Assembly (NCBI GenBank): GCA_019915015.1
Contig: JAHBBC010000007.1
Location: forward strand, 434,001 to 498,000
Source of the DNA: Auriscalpium vulgare
Lineage: Eukaryota > Basidiomycota > Agaricomycetes > Russulales > Auriscalpiaceae
Direction of reading: 5' to 3'
Length of the DNA: 64,000 nucleotides
In this document: piece after piece, positions 1 to 12,526 of the stretch
How positions within the stretch are numbered: the stretch's first letter is position 1
How the letters are laid out: the number at the start of each line of letters is the position of its first letter
Position numbers and translations under genes: made by a program
Notes under the pieces: generated by a model
The model's database searches: none
What the model was told of the DNA's origin: nothing
The model's input: only the letters and a program-made list of their open reading frames with translations

Positions 1-3000
1 AGAGGCCGGTTTGCCTCCGAAGCCGACTATTGAAAGTAAACGCTCGCGCTTTTCGCATCGTTTCTCGGTCTGGACTCGGCTCATCTCCGCCGTGTTTGCC
101 GCATTCCAGCCTTCATACACATGCTGCAATTGGCCAGCAAGACCGGCATCACCTTAGCAGGTATGTGATTTATTTTCCAGCGCCTCTGACGCCGCGGACC
201 AAACCAAATTGTTCTTCGCATCTGACGGGTTCCTGCGTGCCGCCGATACCCCCTTAGAGATAGGCAAACACGAACTCGCTTCCTCTGTACTAGGATCCGC
301 GGCTAAGGTGCGTGCCGTCGCTCTTTGCAAGGCACCGTTGAGTACAGCTCTCAAGATACAATCGCGCGAATCCTTCTGATGTTTCAGTACGAGCAAAGCC
401 TCCGGAGTCAGGATGACCCACAAGGAATGCACCAACAATTGAAAGCGCAGGCGACGGTGGTTTATTACTGCAGCAGAATGGAAGCGGTAAGCCTCGTGTA
501 CACTGCCTGCCGTGGATGTGAATTGCCTTGTTGAGCGAGCACTGCCAGGCTTGGAAAGAAGGCAACGAAAGTCTCGCTCAGTACATGCTCCAAAACATCA
601 CCGGTAAGTGGCCGCCTTCCAAGCGAAGGCAAGTCCCGCGCTCACATGATAATCTTAGAGAGCGACCCCGAACGGCTAGGACTGCTGCCCGCCCGTGACG
701 TATGTCCATCTTGCCCGGCCTCGTGGACCCAGACGTTTTCACTGACCATCTGCGCAGCGGGAATTGCTCGCGTCGAAGCTGCTGGAAATCGGAAGATCAC
801 TTCTGACCGGTGGTACCCGGCCCAGTGAGAACGACACGGACACACGAGCTAGGGAAGCAGTTCGATGGATGCAGAAGGCGTTCGCGTTGGCGGAACAGCT
901 GGACGACACTGTCACAGCGGGCGCGGCAGAGCTGAAGGTGAGAAGATTCTTTCACTTTCATTACTATTGAATTACGCGCTTACCATCATCAAGCGTTGCA
1001 TATTGAGGAATTTAGGTGGGTATCGTTCTAATATGGTACCGGAGACCTCGTGCTCCCGGAGCGGATACTTGATGGACTTCGTTTGGCAGCCCGCGGCTAC
1101 GTGCTTTCGTCGGCACATGATCCAGAGAATCTAAGCAGGGCTGAAGCCTCGTTGAACGAGCTGCTCGCATCTATCGAAAGTTTCCCTGACCACGTAAGTG
1201 GCTCCCACCGATCATTTGTCAACTATGCGCTGACTCTCATCGTAGGCGGAGACCGAGTATCAAGAACTCCGATGGTGGAAGCTCGCGGTCCTTAAACGGC
1301 GGAACGCCACCAACGACGCCCTGCTCGAAGGTCCGTGCAACTCGCGGTAGCTGTACTTGGGCGGCAACGCCTTCCTGCTGTTGATGACTAATCTGTTCCA
1401 CTCTAGCCTTCAGGACTATCATCGATCACATGGAGTTCACGGAAGACAACGTCACCAAGTATTGCTCCTTCTGCCCTTATACATTCAAGGCACAAACAGC
1501 TTACCCTTGATATCAAGTGTGCTGTACGAACTGAGGACACTTCCACATCAACAGTATGTAAGCACCATTATTGTCATTGAGACAGCGTTTCTAATTCGGG
1601 GTCCACGGGGCAAGGCTCGTGGTCACCGTGCTACAGCATTGTATCCAGGCCAGTCTGGAAACTGTCAACGGCTCAGGATTACCTTACATGGACCGTCTTC
1701 TTCTGGCACTGATCTTTCACTGCTCGAAAGACGCAGATCATGCCCGAGCGATGCGAGATCTCAGGGCGACATTCTCCCGTACGTTGCCAAAGATCATTGT
1801 CACCCATCCTGCGATGACCCAATATGATCCAGTCTTTCAGTCGGCTGAGTTTGAGCTCCCAAAGGTCTGCGCGACCGCGTGTCTAATGGTACGTTTTGAT
1901 ACCGCTTCTCGGAAACAAGTGTTCGGCACTTCCCTCCTCCGCGCTAGCTTTTTTGGCAATACGGAGAACGACGCCTCAGCTCCAAGCGCTACCCGGAGGC
2001 CGCAGACTGGTTTCTGGCCGGAACTCATCAAACATTTTCGTGCACGCCAGCGGCCACTGCGAGCAAATGCTATCGGAAGGCGGCGTTATGTCACATCGAA
2101 CAGCAGGAGTATGCACAGGCTTCCGCCATAATTCGCCGCTGCCCCGGAGATGAAGCTCCGACGCACTATGTCATGTTTTTAGTGTCCGTTCGACAAGGTG
2201 CGGGATAATTGTCGGATGTGCGGGGCGTGCGAGGATAACTGATACCGCGCCGCAGGACTGGAGGCAGACGGTCTGCATTGAATTTCAGTCGATAAGGCGG
2301 GCGCTTCTGACAAATTCCCAGCTATTCGCGCTGTACAGGCGATGGTCCAGGCTTCGCAGTTCGACCGAAAGATGCTGCTCATGGCTTTTCGGCTGGCGCA
2401 CGAATCTGATCTCAAGAACTTGCTTCTAGCCGTGTTACAAGAGCTCCTGAATTTCGTGCGAGACCGCGAGAGGATCGAAGCCGACGTGGAGCCCGTCACC
2501 TTGGTCCGGTGCATGATCAGGCTCGTCATGCGCCTCCAAGCTGATCCCACGAATGATAAGTGCGTATATGGGTTATGGTCCCACATCAGGTTTTGACGCT
2601 CACGGTCTGAATATAGGAATGCCCTCATCGATGCATTGATCGGGCACTTCGCCACGGGTAAGCCTTGCTGGGAACACTGTAACCAAGGCTAACCATTCCC
2701 GCTTCATCAGCAAAATCCTTAGTGGAGCGCGCATGTGCTGAGAAGCGCGTATCGATGGTCATGAAAGATGTATCCTGGCTGTGGCGCACCGCCTACAATT
2801 GTGCGGCCCAAGGGAGCACAGAATGGGACGACGCTGAGGTCAGGGTACCCCCTTTGTTCGATGTGTCAAGGGAGGTGGGTACTGCAGTACTTAGAGATCC
2901 AGGCACCTCCATTGATGACCTTACGGCTAGCTGCTCGAGACGTACTTTCAGACGGCGTTTGAAGTCGATGAAGAGATGTACCTGTGCATCGTCTTCGCCT

Positions 3001-4273
3001 CTTTCGCCGCAACATCGGCCAGAGGTAACCGTATCCGGCTTACCCATTGATCGGGCTCGCTGACGGGTCCACGCAGTCTTCGCTATGCGCAAGGGCTTAC
3101 CCACAGATAAGGTAAGAACGCGCCACTGCGCCCCTTTTCACACACTCATCATCGCTCAGGACCTTGCACGTTCCACTGGGCAGGAAGTCCGGGCGTGCGA
3201 AGTGAGGCTGCGGAGCGTTCTCGACAAAGCACCGCTTCAACCTGATAATGTCACTCGCGTGCTGCATTGCCTTCGCGTTCTTATGGTCTTCGAAGCCGAA
3301 GTCGCTTGTCGCCTGCAGGAGTGGGAGTCCCTACCCCAAATCATTCAGGTATGTTCAATGACCGTGGCGATTGTTCATGCGTCAATCCAGGGCCTGTTAC
3401 TCCGCAGAAGGCTGCGCAGATCCCAACACCTTTGGTCGACACATTTGAAGCTATCACGGACTTGTTGGTCAGTGCACAGCATGTGGCGGCACTGATTCCA
3501 CACTGATCGCCGGTCATGCGCAGTGGGCTGAGAGCAACTGTCCCAACGATGGTGAGATCGGCAACGCTCTGTTCACAGCGCCAATTCTACTCACCCGCGG
3601 TCGGCTATAGTTCTCTTTGCGGCCCTAGAGGTGCGAATGACTATTCTCCGATACGACGGGGCGCCACTTGCGGCGACTGATCCTTGTGGCTGCCGTACAG
3701 GCCATACTCCACGCAAGCCTAGATTGCAACTCGTTGTCGGTGGAGAAGTTTGCGCGCTGGCTGCGTGCCATCTGCACAATGTTGTTATCCCGTAATACGG
3801 CACCTGACCGGCTCAAGGCCGTCGGGTACATCGAGCAGGCCATCACCGTGCTGGAAGAGCATGGCGGTGACGATGGTGACAATGATCAGGTTTGTCACTC
3901 GGGCCCCTCATCTGCGAGACTAACATCATCTTCTTAACGAAAGGTCTACCCCATGGACGAGCGGTACTGGCTTCTGACCTCCGCGTACAACACGGGCATC
4001 GAGTGCTTGCAGTGCGTCATGGCATCTTTTTGTTCTCTCCATTCGTGTTCCGCCAACCCCGCTCTTATCACTTGTCACAAAGCGTGTACCTGCTGGACGA
4101 AGCCAAACGCTGGTTCGAGGCTAGCACAGTCATCTGTAGATTTGTTTCTGATGGTGAAGGCCGTGCGCAGAAGGTGCATATACTCCGTTCCCTAACTGCT
4201 TTTGTTCTTACTGACCGGCCACGGGCAGATCTCCGAAACGTACTCGCAACTGCTCGATCGATATACATCCTGA
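1..4273 (+). CDS. SPO22: Meiosis protein SPO22/ZIP4-like, 3' part
   Basis: This is a many-exon gene whose 5' end lies before the window. SPO22/ZIP4 (TEX11 in animals) is a helical TPR-like scaffold of the ZMM group that promotes meiotic crossover formation on the synaptonemal complex. Recognisable exons include LASKLLEIGRSLL and REAVRWMQKAFALAEQLDD (about 770-935), KDVSWLWRTAYNCAAQGSTE followed by WDDAEVRVPPLFDVSRE (2765-2875), and the final exon ISETYSQLLDRYTS, which ends at a TGA at 4271-4273. The WRTAYNCA..G..EW....R...LFD block is the signature I know from fungal SPO22. About 15 introns of 45-70 nt break the frame, so no single open frame is long. It is convergent with UTP18, 338 bp between the stops. 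The family call is firm; individual exon borders were not all resolved. Confidence 0.8.
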
Positions 4274-4611
4274 GCGCTCCCCTGCCCTCGCTTGCTGACA
4301 GCTGTCCGTTTTCTGTGGTGTTGTTTGTTCTCTGTCCTTGTTCTGTGTGGCGCGCCACACACTCGCTTGACTGTTCGCTGCTCTGATCTTCGCGGTGATG
4401 CCTTGTTGCCTCGAAGGAACGCTCTGTCTTCATTACTTCGTCCCGTTTGTCAGTGCCGGACGAACCGATCTGCGGTCGCTATTGTTCTTGTAGTTGTGCA
4501 TAGCCGATATGTTTGCAATTCACTTTCTCTACCACCACGCCTCAGTTGCGATGCCCTGGAACCACCTCGCGGTGTAACTACACTCCGCGTATCGCGGGGA
4601 ATGCAATATCG
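4274..4611. other. Convergent intergenic spacer between SPO22 and UTP18
   Basis: This spacer holds the 3' ends of two convergent genes. I see T-rich stretches (4305-4345) but no gene, repeat or RNA. Confidence 0.6.
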
Positions 4612-6677
4612 CTACGACTTATCGAAGTCTCGCAGATGATACAAGAGTACACGACCACGACTGTTGCCCACGGCAACGTACTCGCTTCCGGCAGAAAAGT
4701 CAACGCTTGAGACATGCCCTAAGGGCGTGCTGGACGTCGGCCAGTTCGAGAATGCCGTGAGAGACGGAAGGTGAATCTAATGGGAAGGGTCTAGGTCAGC
4801 CACGTAGCAGTAGATGTAAGCGCCCACGCACCAAACGCATTTGGTCTTTCTTCACGTTGCTTGCGATGGCAAGCAGCTGTGAGTCGTGATTGAACCGCGC
4901 CGCAGATATGGACGTGGTCAGGTTCCCGATCGCCTTCAGCGGCTTCGGCCGCTCGCTGCCAGATACCGCGTCCGAGCCGTACACGTTGACGATGCCCGAC
5001 TTGGACCTGCAAACCAGTCAAGCCGTAACCGGCATCGTGAGCTCATTCATTCTGCATGTATGAAGGGAACGGGGGTGAGTTCTGCACGCGGATCACGCAC
5101 CCAACTGCGATGTAATTGCCCGCACGATCTCCGGAGAGAACGCGCGCGCCGAAACCCCCGTCGTCCTTCCAGCGCCGCACGCAGCGCCGCGCGCCGACGT
5201 CCCACACGTACACCTCCGCGTCCTCGCCGAGCGCGAGCAGCTCGCGCCCGGTGCCGCCCGGCGTGCGCGCCCACCACAGAGCCTTCACGGCCGCGTTGCC
5301 CTTCACGCTGCCAACGACCTGCCCCGCGCCGGACTTCCAGTCGACGAGGTGTACGTACCCGCGCCGCCCCGCGACCGCAAGCACCTCGCCGGACGGGTCG
5401 AACGCGGTCACCTCCATGCTCAGGTCTTCGGAGCCGGGATTGGAGGAATTGAAGGTTGTGCCCCAGAGTCCGCGAGGAGAGCGCGTCGTGGCACCGGATT
5501 GGAGGTCGTAGGTATAGTAGAACGGCCGTTGGCCTGTGAGCAGGATTGACGAGCCGGATGGGTGGAAGGAGGCGGCGGTGACTGGCAGGGACGGTATATG
5601 CAGTGTCTGCAGGTGCGGATTGGTGTGTCCATCGATCTGGAGGCGGGCATTCGTAAATGAGCATGTAGAATTCAGTGGTCATTGCGCAAAGACTTACATT
5701 GAAGAGCCGTATTCGCCGGTCAGCACTGGCGGTCAAGAGCACCGGTACTTGCGGCGACGGGTGGAACTGGACCACCTTCACCTCCCCCTCCGCCTGCGCG
5801 GCCTGATTCGCGTCCCTCAGCCTCTCAATCGACAGCATGCCCGGTTCCAGCGCTCTCCGTCGCGATTTGCCCAGCACGCCCCCAGTCACCGACACCAGCC
5901 CGTCGACGTCCTCGACATCACCCGCGCTCTCTTCGCCGCTGCCAGGCTCCCGTCGCCGTTTTGCCCGCTTCTTGCGCGCGGTGGTGGCCCACTCTGGCGT
6001 TGGGTTGATTTTTTCGAACTGCCGCCGTAGCCGCCGCTCGTACTCGCGCCCGCCGACGGTAGCTTCGTCGGGCGCGTCGCGCAGCTTGCGCAGGCGCGTC
6101 GATGCAGCAAGGTTCACTTGGAGCGAAGTGTCGTCCGGGTCGACCCAAGCGGGTGCCTTGCGGCTTTTCGACAGGAGCTTGGAGGAGGTGGCTACAGATT
6201 CTTCGGGGGGAGGGGATGGAGGTTCATCGCCTTGCTCGTCAACGGAATCGTCTCCGCTACCACTTGCACTTCCGCTGTCGTCAGAGTCTTCCGGCAGGTC
6301 GAGCTGTATATCCAGCTCCGGTACATCTTTTTGGTTGGAGGGAGCAGCGTCGTCTACGAAGAAGAGCTATAGCATGATGTCAGAAACAAGACACAAGTTC
6401 AGAATATGAGACTCACATCGGTATCAAGCATGCCTTCGAGCTCAGGATCGACGTCCTCATCAACGTCTTCATCCTCCTCGTCATCGGCGACCGTTATAAA
6501 TCTGTCCTTGCCCTCATCCGACGGGATGTACGGCTTGCCGAAGAGCATGCTCTCCAACCTTCGCTCTTCATCGTCCTTGCCTGCATCGTCCGCGACGTTG
6601 AGGGCAGCACCAAGGGGAACAACATCGCCCGTTGGCACCTTTGCGGTCCGCTGACGTTTTCGAGCGTGTTTGCCCAT
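4612..6677 (-). CDS. UTP18: U3 snoRNP-associated WD-repeat protein Utp18
   Basis: Utp18 is a WD40 protein of the small-subunit processome (UTP-B module) in the nucleolus and is required for 18S pre-rRNA processing. The protein starts MGKHARKRQRTAKVPTGD at 6677. It has an acidic, low-complexity N-terminal third (DDEEDEDVDEDVDPELEGML), then the family block VVQFHPS...LLTASADRRIRLFN, the middle propeller (MEVTAFDPSGEVLAVAGRRG; LALGEDAEVYVWDVG), and the diagnostic end MRLIHLPSLTAFSNWPTSST followed by PLGHVSSVDFSAGSEYVAVG, finishing at TAG 4612-4614. Introns follow VSL.../D|LFF near 6413-6367, RLFN near 5700, AVGG near 5100-4990, and MRL near 4840-4780. The last exon (4612-4780) has no long open frame of its own. 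It is divergent from the G-alpha gene across 1.66 kb. I see no frame breaks. Confidence 0.9.
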
Positions 6678-8336
6678 TGAAAAGAAGGCTTTTCACCGCG
6701 GCGAAAATGCAGCGTCGCGGGATGAACGGAAGAGGAAATAGACCTGCCTTATTGGGCACCATGCGGTTTGTGCGAACAGTGGCGGTCCGGACAATCATGA
6801 TCCACACCTTGCTCCTTACCGCGACATCGTCTGTGCCCCATTGCTCACGCTCGTGTATTAGCAACAAACTGCACCGGCGATGAAAGCTTTGTCCTATCTG
6901 CTGTTGTCGTGTAGCAAACCACGAGACCCAGATTGGACGCCGTCCCACCACAGCTAGCACAAGGTACTTGTCCTTCTCTCTGATGTTCGCGGTGCGAACG
7001 ATATGTCACTCAGGGATTACTTAGAGATACTCAATTATTCTTCGGCGCCTTGTGATGGGGTGATGATCATCGGAACTGCGGCTGATCGCGTTGGACATCC
7101 TGAACACTTCTTTCTTCCCTCGACGGGTCGCCTGCTACTCCTGGCATCAAGTGTGCGGTGTTGTCGGCTCCCTTGCGGGTATGGGGCGGACATCGTGGAA
7201 CAGCTCAGTGCTTAGTGGGCGCATCATCCGCCGTACTTCTGCGACTGGTTGATCTCAGTTATGAGGTCCCATTCTCACCTTGCTCTAAGTGCCCACGTTA
7301 CCGTCGATATTCTATAACGACTGTGACTGGCGCACGGACTTGATATGTCTTCTCGCGGAGGCCGGCCTGGCTTTCCCCAGCGACATCAGGCCTGGCGAAC
7401 ACAGTTGCGACGTATGTTCGACAGATGTCTTTATCCACGCGGGCCTTCTCGACCTTGGTCTGGCAGCTAAGCTTGCCCCACAAATTGTCAAGATCTGATG
7501 ATGACCGTGCGCCTTAGCCCCCGCCATCATCCCACGTGGCGCCGCTCGACAGCTCCCAGCTGTGCGGTACGTACATCGACTACGTATAGGCCCGGAGCAC
7601 AAAGTCTCCTACGTCCGAGGTACCCCGCGATCCCTTCAGCTTGCGACACACACTGTGCCTTGATATTTGTTGATTACTTACTGCCGTCGGGTTCTGCGGC
7701 TCTAGCCGGGCTCGTGGCCTTGGTCCTTGGAGCAGCTGGATGACGATACTCTGTGATGGTAGTAGTGTACTACCGGCAATGCGTGTAATTCCGGTGCGCC
7801 CGCTGTCGAATGGATTTGTATTGGTTTGGCAGGCAGGTACGAAAGTTGAAGGCTGAACAGATCAACACCCTGCGGCATCTAGTCTTCAGAGATATATTCG
7901 AGCATGGCTTGCGAGGCGACAAAGGATACTATGTACATTTGCAGGAGGTTGCTTGTCGCGTAAGATACTATTACCGTTTACGCGACGGAGCGAATTTACT
8001 TCAATTTAGGCAAAGTCACAAGCGAACAGCCGATGTCGCATACGCGCGCTTAACCTCCTTCGCTCCTGCCACCGTCGTTCCTTTCCTTTCCTCTTCCCGC
8101 CCGCCCGCCCTCCTCCTTCATTTCCTTTTCTTTATCGCTTGTTCAGTCTTCGTCCTGTACGAGCTGGCTCCCATCATTCGTAAGTGGCTCTGCACGCCGA
8201 TCATGCTCAAGTCAAGACGCCCGAACTCCCACAGGCCATTCTCTTGTCTCCCTATTCATCAGCACACGCGCTCTTCGAGCTCCTTTCACTCTCGCTCCGT
8301 GAATACACGCGCTACACCTTCTTCTGAAGCGACAGG
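6678..8336. other. Divergent 5' region between UTP18 and G-alpha
   Basis: The longest open frames here are 60-130 codons, without recognisable domains or coherent splice structure. I read this as upstream sequence of the two divergent genes. The part nearest the G-alpha start (8040-8150, 8225-8335) is markedly pyrimidine-rich. Confidence 0.5.
8078..8150 (+). promoter_or_regulatory. CT-rich leader upstream of G-alpha gene
   Basis: A nearly pure C/T tract (tcctttcctcttcccgcccg and following) sits about 190-260 bp before the start codon. CT-rich tracts just upstream of the transcription start are typical of well-expressed filamentous-fungal genes. Assignment as a promoter element is inference from position and composition only. 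Confidence 0.4.
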
Positions 8337-10097
8337 ATGGGGCTTTGCATGTCCAGTGGCGGGGTGGATGTCTCGGATGAAGACAAGCGCCTTCACCGAG
8401 AAGCCGAGAAACAGCTCAAGGATGTACGTGTCCTCGTTTTGTGTCGTCTGGACTGCATATATGCGCTCTTCTTTGCAGCTGCAGAGTTTCCAGTCGTGTC
8501 TTTTTCTCATCTTGTGCAGATACTGACGACTACCATCACAGGCACGAACGAAAATGGCTGCTCAGGTCAAGGTATGCACACTTCCCAGTCTTACCCATGT
8601 GCGTTAGTTGACGAAACGTTGTGCAGGTGTTGCTGTTGGGATCCGGCGATTCAGGGAAGTCGACGATATTGAAGGTGCGCAATGAACTGTTGATGTTTCA
8701 TGTGCCAATCGGACTGACATTGCGCACAGCAAATGCGCCTCATCCACCGCATACCCTTCTCATCGCAGGAAGTCGAGTCCTACCGACAACTTGTCTTCAA
8801 CAACCTCACACATGGGCTGAAGTACCTCATCGACTCGATGGTCGACATGGATCTGGAGGTGTCAGCAGACAATTCGGAGCACATCGACCTGATCGAGAAT
8901 GCGCCTGATCTGCGCGACGGCGAGGCCTTCCCAAATCAATACTATCAACCGCTCCAGGCCTTATGGTCAGACTCAGGCGTTCAGAAAGCTTGGGAGCGGG
9001 GGAACGAGGCTGCCTTGCCTGAGAAGTACGTGACCACTAATAGCATATATGAGGGAATCGGTTGCCTGACCACAGCCCATCTCCCAGCCTGCTGTACTTC
9101 TTTTCGGATCTGGACCGTCTCTTCAACCCCGAGTACATACCCACAGAGCAGGACATTGTCCGGTGCCGTGCACGGACGATCGGCATCACAGAGACTGTGT
9201 TCCAGCTCCGAGACCATGAGATGCTCATGGTCGATGTGGGTGGGCAGAAGAGCGAGCGGAGGAAGTGGATCCACTGTTTCCAGGACGTGACAAGTATCCT
9301 GTTCTTGGTCAGTCTGAGTGGATATGATCAATGCCTTGTCGAGGACAAGGACGCGGTACGTTTACGTTTACATGCATCAAGGCATTCTGCTAATCCCTCG
9401 GCTTTCGCTAGAATCAAATGCAAGACGCGATGACGATATGGGATTCGATATGCCATTCACAGTGGTTCAAGTCAACGTCCATCGTATGTCCACATTTATG
9501 ACGTCCGCACAACCCCGCTGACGTTTGGGCACCTTCCAGATTCTGTTCCTGAACAAGAACGATCTTTTCCAGGCGAAAATTCAGCATTCGGATATCAAGA
9601 CTTTCTTCCCCGTAAGCGTAGACAGACAACGCACCTTCATTTAGATTCCGATCAACGCTTACAGGACTATGACGGCGAACCGGGAGATGCAAACACAGGA
9701 CGTGAATACTTCAAGAAGCGTTTTGCAAGGTTAGCGCAGAAGGCCGGGCGGTCGAAGGAGCGCGAGATATACATCCAGTTCGTAACGGCATCATCTTGTT
9801 GAACAGTTCTGATGATTTGTCGTACGTAGCATAACGACGGCGACGGATACGGCGCTTCTGCGGGTGGTGATGGCTGCGGTTGAAGGCAAGTTTACCGCTG
9901 AACCTATCACGGACGTACACTAATTTATCTGCTTCGTCGCATGTCTAAATGACAGAGTGAGTGTTTCTTTCTTGGTCTCCCCCGATTTTTCCCCCTTTCA
10001 ATCACCTTGTCTCATTCTGGCACTCAATCCCTACTCCTCACATCACCTCATCAGCATCGTTCTTCGACGAAACCTTGAAGTCGCCGCATTAATATGA
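8337..10097 (+). CDS. Heterotrimeric G-protein alpha subunit with 1-nt exon
   Basis: This is a membrane-attached GTPase that relays receptor signals, such as pheromone or nutrient signals. The start MGLCMSSGG carries a myristoylated Gly2 and a palmitoylation-type Cys4. G1 is GSGDSGKST, switch I is RCRARTIGITET, G3 is DVGGQKSERRKWIHCF, G4 is FLNKND and G5 is ITTATDT. All family G boxes are present, including the Arg and Thr of switch I and the catalytic Gln of DVGGQ. A helical-domain insert (VSADNSEHIDLIENAPDLRD) follows the first strand. About ten introns. The expected C-terminal receptor-contact helix is recovered only if exon ...AAVE+G (ending 9885) is joined to a single base A at 9956 and then to 10055-10097. 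This gives VEDIVLRRNLEVAALI and a TGA at 10095-10097. Reading on from 9885 instead gives an unrelated tail and a stop at 9921. There is no pertussis-toxin-type Cys at position -4. Family certain; the terminal exon structure is inference. Confidence 0.9.
9886..10054 (+). other. Tandem introns flanking a putative one-nucleotide exon (A at 9956)
   Basis: Intron a spans 9886-9955. It starts with GCAAGT (GC-AG class), has a CTAAT branch-like site at 9920-9924 and ends in GACAG. Intron b spans 9957-10054. It starts with GTGAGT, is pyrimidine-rich and ends ATCAG. Between them is one base, A9956. Joining G9885 + A9956 + C10055 makes codon GAC (Asp), the residue expected at the start of the conserved DI-[VI]-L-x-x-NL tail of G-alpha proteins. 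I checked the other combinations of the nearby AG and GT sites: none restores that frame without a stop. Confidence 0.5.
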
Positions 10098-12526
10098 CAT
10101 CCTTCTTGCTATTCCCTACTTACTGTGTACCTTCTTTCCACGTTCCGCGACAACCATCCATACGGTTCTTGACACACGTCCCCCAAGCCTGCGGGCCTTC
10201 ATAATACCTTCTTGCTGTGACACCCTCTCCGCGACGCCCTTTGTTTGGATTTGTTCAATTTCCATTTTATCTGTCGTTTATTCCTCTCTTTCTATTTGCT
10301 TCCCATCGAGCTCGCTTTCTGATCATCAACGATCTTTTTCTATCATCCCTTCCCTGGCGATACTCTTATCGGGCGGTACCTCTCTCGACTGGGTTGAATT
10401 CACGGCGTGTGTAGCTCCATCATCAGCAAAAACGTGGGTCCCTGATGTAGCGCGCGGTCCCCACGAGCGCTGACGCCTTGCTTGCGAATGCAGATTAGGG
10501 AAATCATGCTCTGAAATGCGCAAGTACCGCTGTTCCCCAACATCAGCAGGCCCGGAAGTTGGCCAAGAACAACCAAGTATAACCCCGACGTCTTGTCTTC
10601 CAAGACACCGCGCTTGTTCCATGTCTCAGGCGCCGTCACGCCACGGATGCAAACCCGCATGGAAGGATGGATCCCCTCTCATAGTCCCGTTGTCATCGAC
10701 GCACTTACTCTTATTCCCCTCAGTTCTTATTCCCCTCAGTCGCTATGCTGTCGCACGCTCGCCTGGTCGCCATTTGCTCCGCATGTTCGGATTGTACACC
10801 TTTCTCCTTCGCCTTCGCCTGTCCCATGTTCCTTTCTTTCTTGCGCGTCGCAGGGCTCATGTGCGTAGACTATTCCAGGCCCGATGCCACCCTATAGTAC
10901 ATGGCCACCATCAGCACGTTTCTATACCTTGCATTCAAAGGCTGCTCACCACCAACTGTTGCGATGTCACTGTGCCTCGTCCGTTATTGAACGGTGTACA
11001 AGGCTCGTCCGCATTGCATATCGCCCGGTGATGTGCGACGGTCGGCGAAGATGCGTCCCAGACCCTGATAGTAAGTAAGATCCGTTGATATTGCGCAGGT
11101 CGGAGAAGGCAGTGGAAGGAGCATTAATATTCTGAGAACAGCTTCGAGCCTTGGGAAGCAATGAGCAGCTGGACGTGGCTTGATGCGCCTCTGTGCGAGA
11201 AATGACGGACCTGCGCCAGTGGCGCGTTGGCATCTGTTGTCATCAGGCTGAATGGGGCGCAGGAAGGCGTCTGCGATGTCCAGTCGGCGCACTGTCGGCG
11301 CCCGCGCACCGCCATGTCCCGCAGGATATGGACATCGAGCGCGCGCAGGTTGGCCCCGTGCCCACCGGGCGTGTGGGATTTCCGGGCGATAGGTGTCGAC
11401 GGGGAGGTGCCGTGCAACAATCTGCGTAAAAGGACGGTGACAGACCGTGGGGCAGCGCTGAGGCAGCGTGTGGACAGCCTAGTGGCGACCGACGGTGGAT
11501 CGAGGGGGCGGTCGCAGCGAGGCAAAAGGTGGGACAGAACATGGGACGTAGGAGCGTCTGCGAGCAGACGCGCCCGGTATTTCAATCCTCCACATAAAGT
11601 TGGCGCGCGCTTTGACGGGTTCCCAACGAAACAGAGAAGAAAAGAAATTGGTGGAATTCCAGAAGTGCGCGGCTAAGCGGCCGCCGTTGTGACCGTTACT
11701 AGATAGGTGAGCTGTGCGAGGTGGCGTCGTCTCGGAGGCTGAGGGCGACGGGGAAAGGACATCGGGGAGCGCCTCCGAGTATCTGTACTGTATCTCTGCC
11801 GTTTTGCACTTCTCGTGAAGATAGGGTACCTTGCTGAGTTCCAACTCTGACGTTCTAGCCTTTGACTCAGATATGAGTGGGCCCTGCAAGGGCAAACATG
11901 TCAGCCTTGCGTTAATGGCGGAACGACAAGGAACGACTGTTTCGCGTCGGCAACGGAGACTCTTTGCGTATCCGAAACGATATCAGCGTTCTGATCCGCT
12001 CGCAACTAGTTCAACCTAGTTTGCATGCCAGTGTCGCATAAACAACTCTATAGACGAGTCCCTGTACCTCCCTGAACTTTGTCTGTCTTGAATAAACCTG
12101 AAGACGAACCGGAAGCGCTGATCCAGGGACAGGACACAGGTACACAGGGCGTATGTACGCCTGAGATTGCCAGGGGATCCAAAGGGATCCAAGCGTAGAT
12201 GTGGAGAGGGATCACAGGCTATCACATTCACAGCTCCAAAGCGTGCAGCTGTCCAAAATAACTGATGTGAACTCTGACGACGGCGTATTGGAGGTCGAAA
12301 GTCAGATACTTCACTTCTGTCTGCCAGACAAAAATGATGGTTCTGTGGGAAAGATGATAGGCAAGGCTCGGGGCTCGAAGGCGCACCGCATCCACCAGCA
12401 TGGAATCTTTGGATGCCAAATAACATACACGCGCACGCACCATGCAAGTAAATAAGTGACATGCACCTTCCGTCGAATCGGTAGTCATATCCACAGCCCA
12501 GGATCAATTATGGAACGCGCCTGGCC
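10098..12526. other. Gene-free stretch downstream of G-alpha and F-box genes
   Basis: This 2.4-kb stretch separates the 3' ends of two convergent genes. It contains a C/T-rich region around 10200-10330. Open frames reach up to 171 codons on either strand, but none shows a domain, a consistent exon series or a hydrophobic pattern I would support. No RNA gene or repeat was recognised. Confidence 0.5.

Noticed and set aside
5047..6117. 356-codon minus-strand open frame over UTP18
   Set aside because: Its first part is genuine UTP18 exon, but the later part reads through the intron near 5700 into a wrong frame (Arg-rich), so it is not a separate protein.
9886..9921. Alternative G-alpha end VEGKFTAEPITDVH by reading on from 9885
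   Set aside because: It lacks the family C-terminal helix, while that helix is present downstream at 10055-10097. Kept only as a possible retained-intron form.
11124..11895. Overlapping 100-150-codon frames on both strands
   Set aside because: No coherent exon series, no domain, no hydrophobic pattern; consistent with chance in GC-rich DNA.
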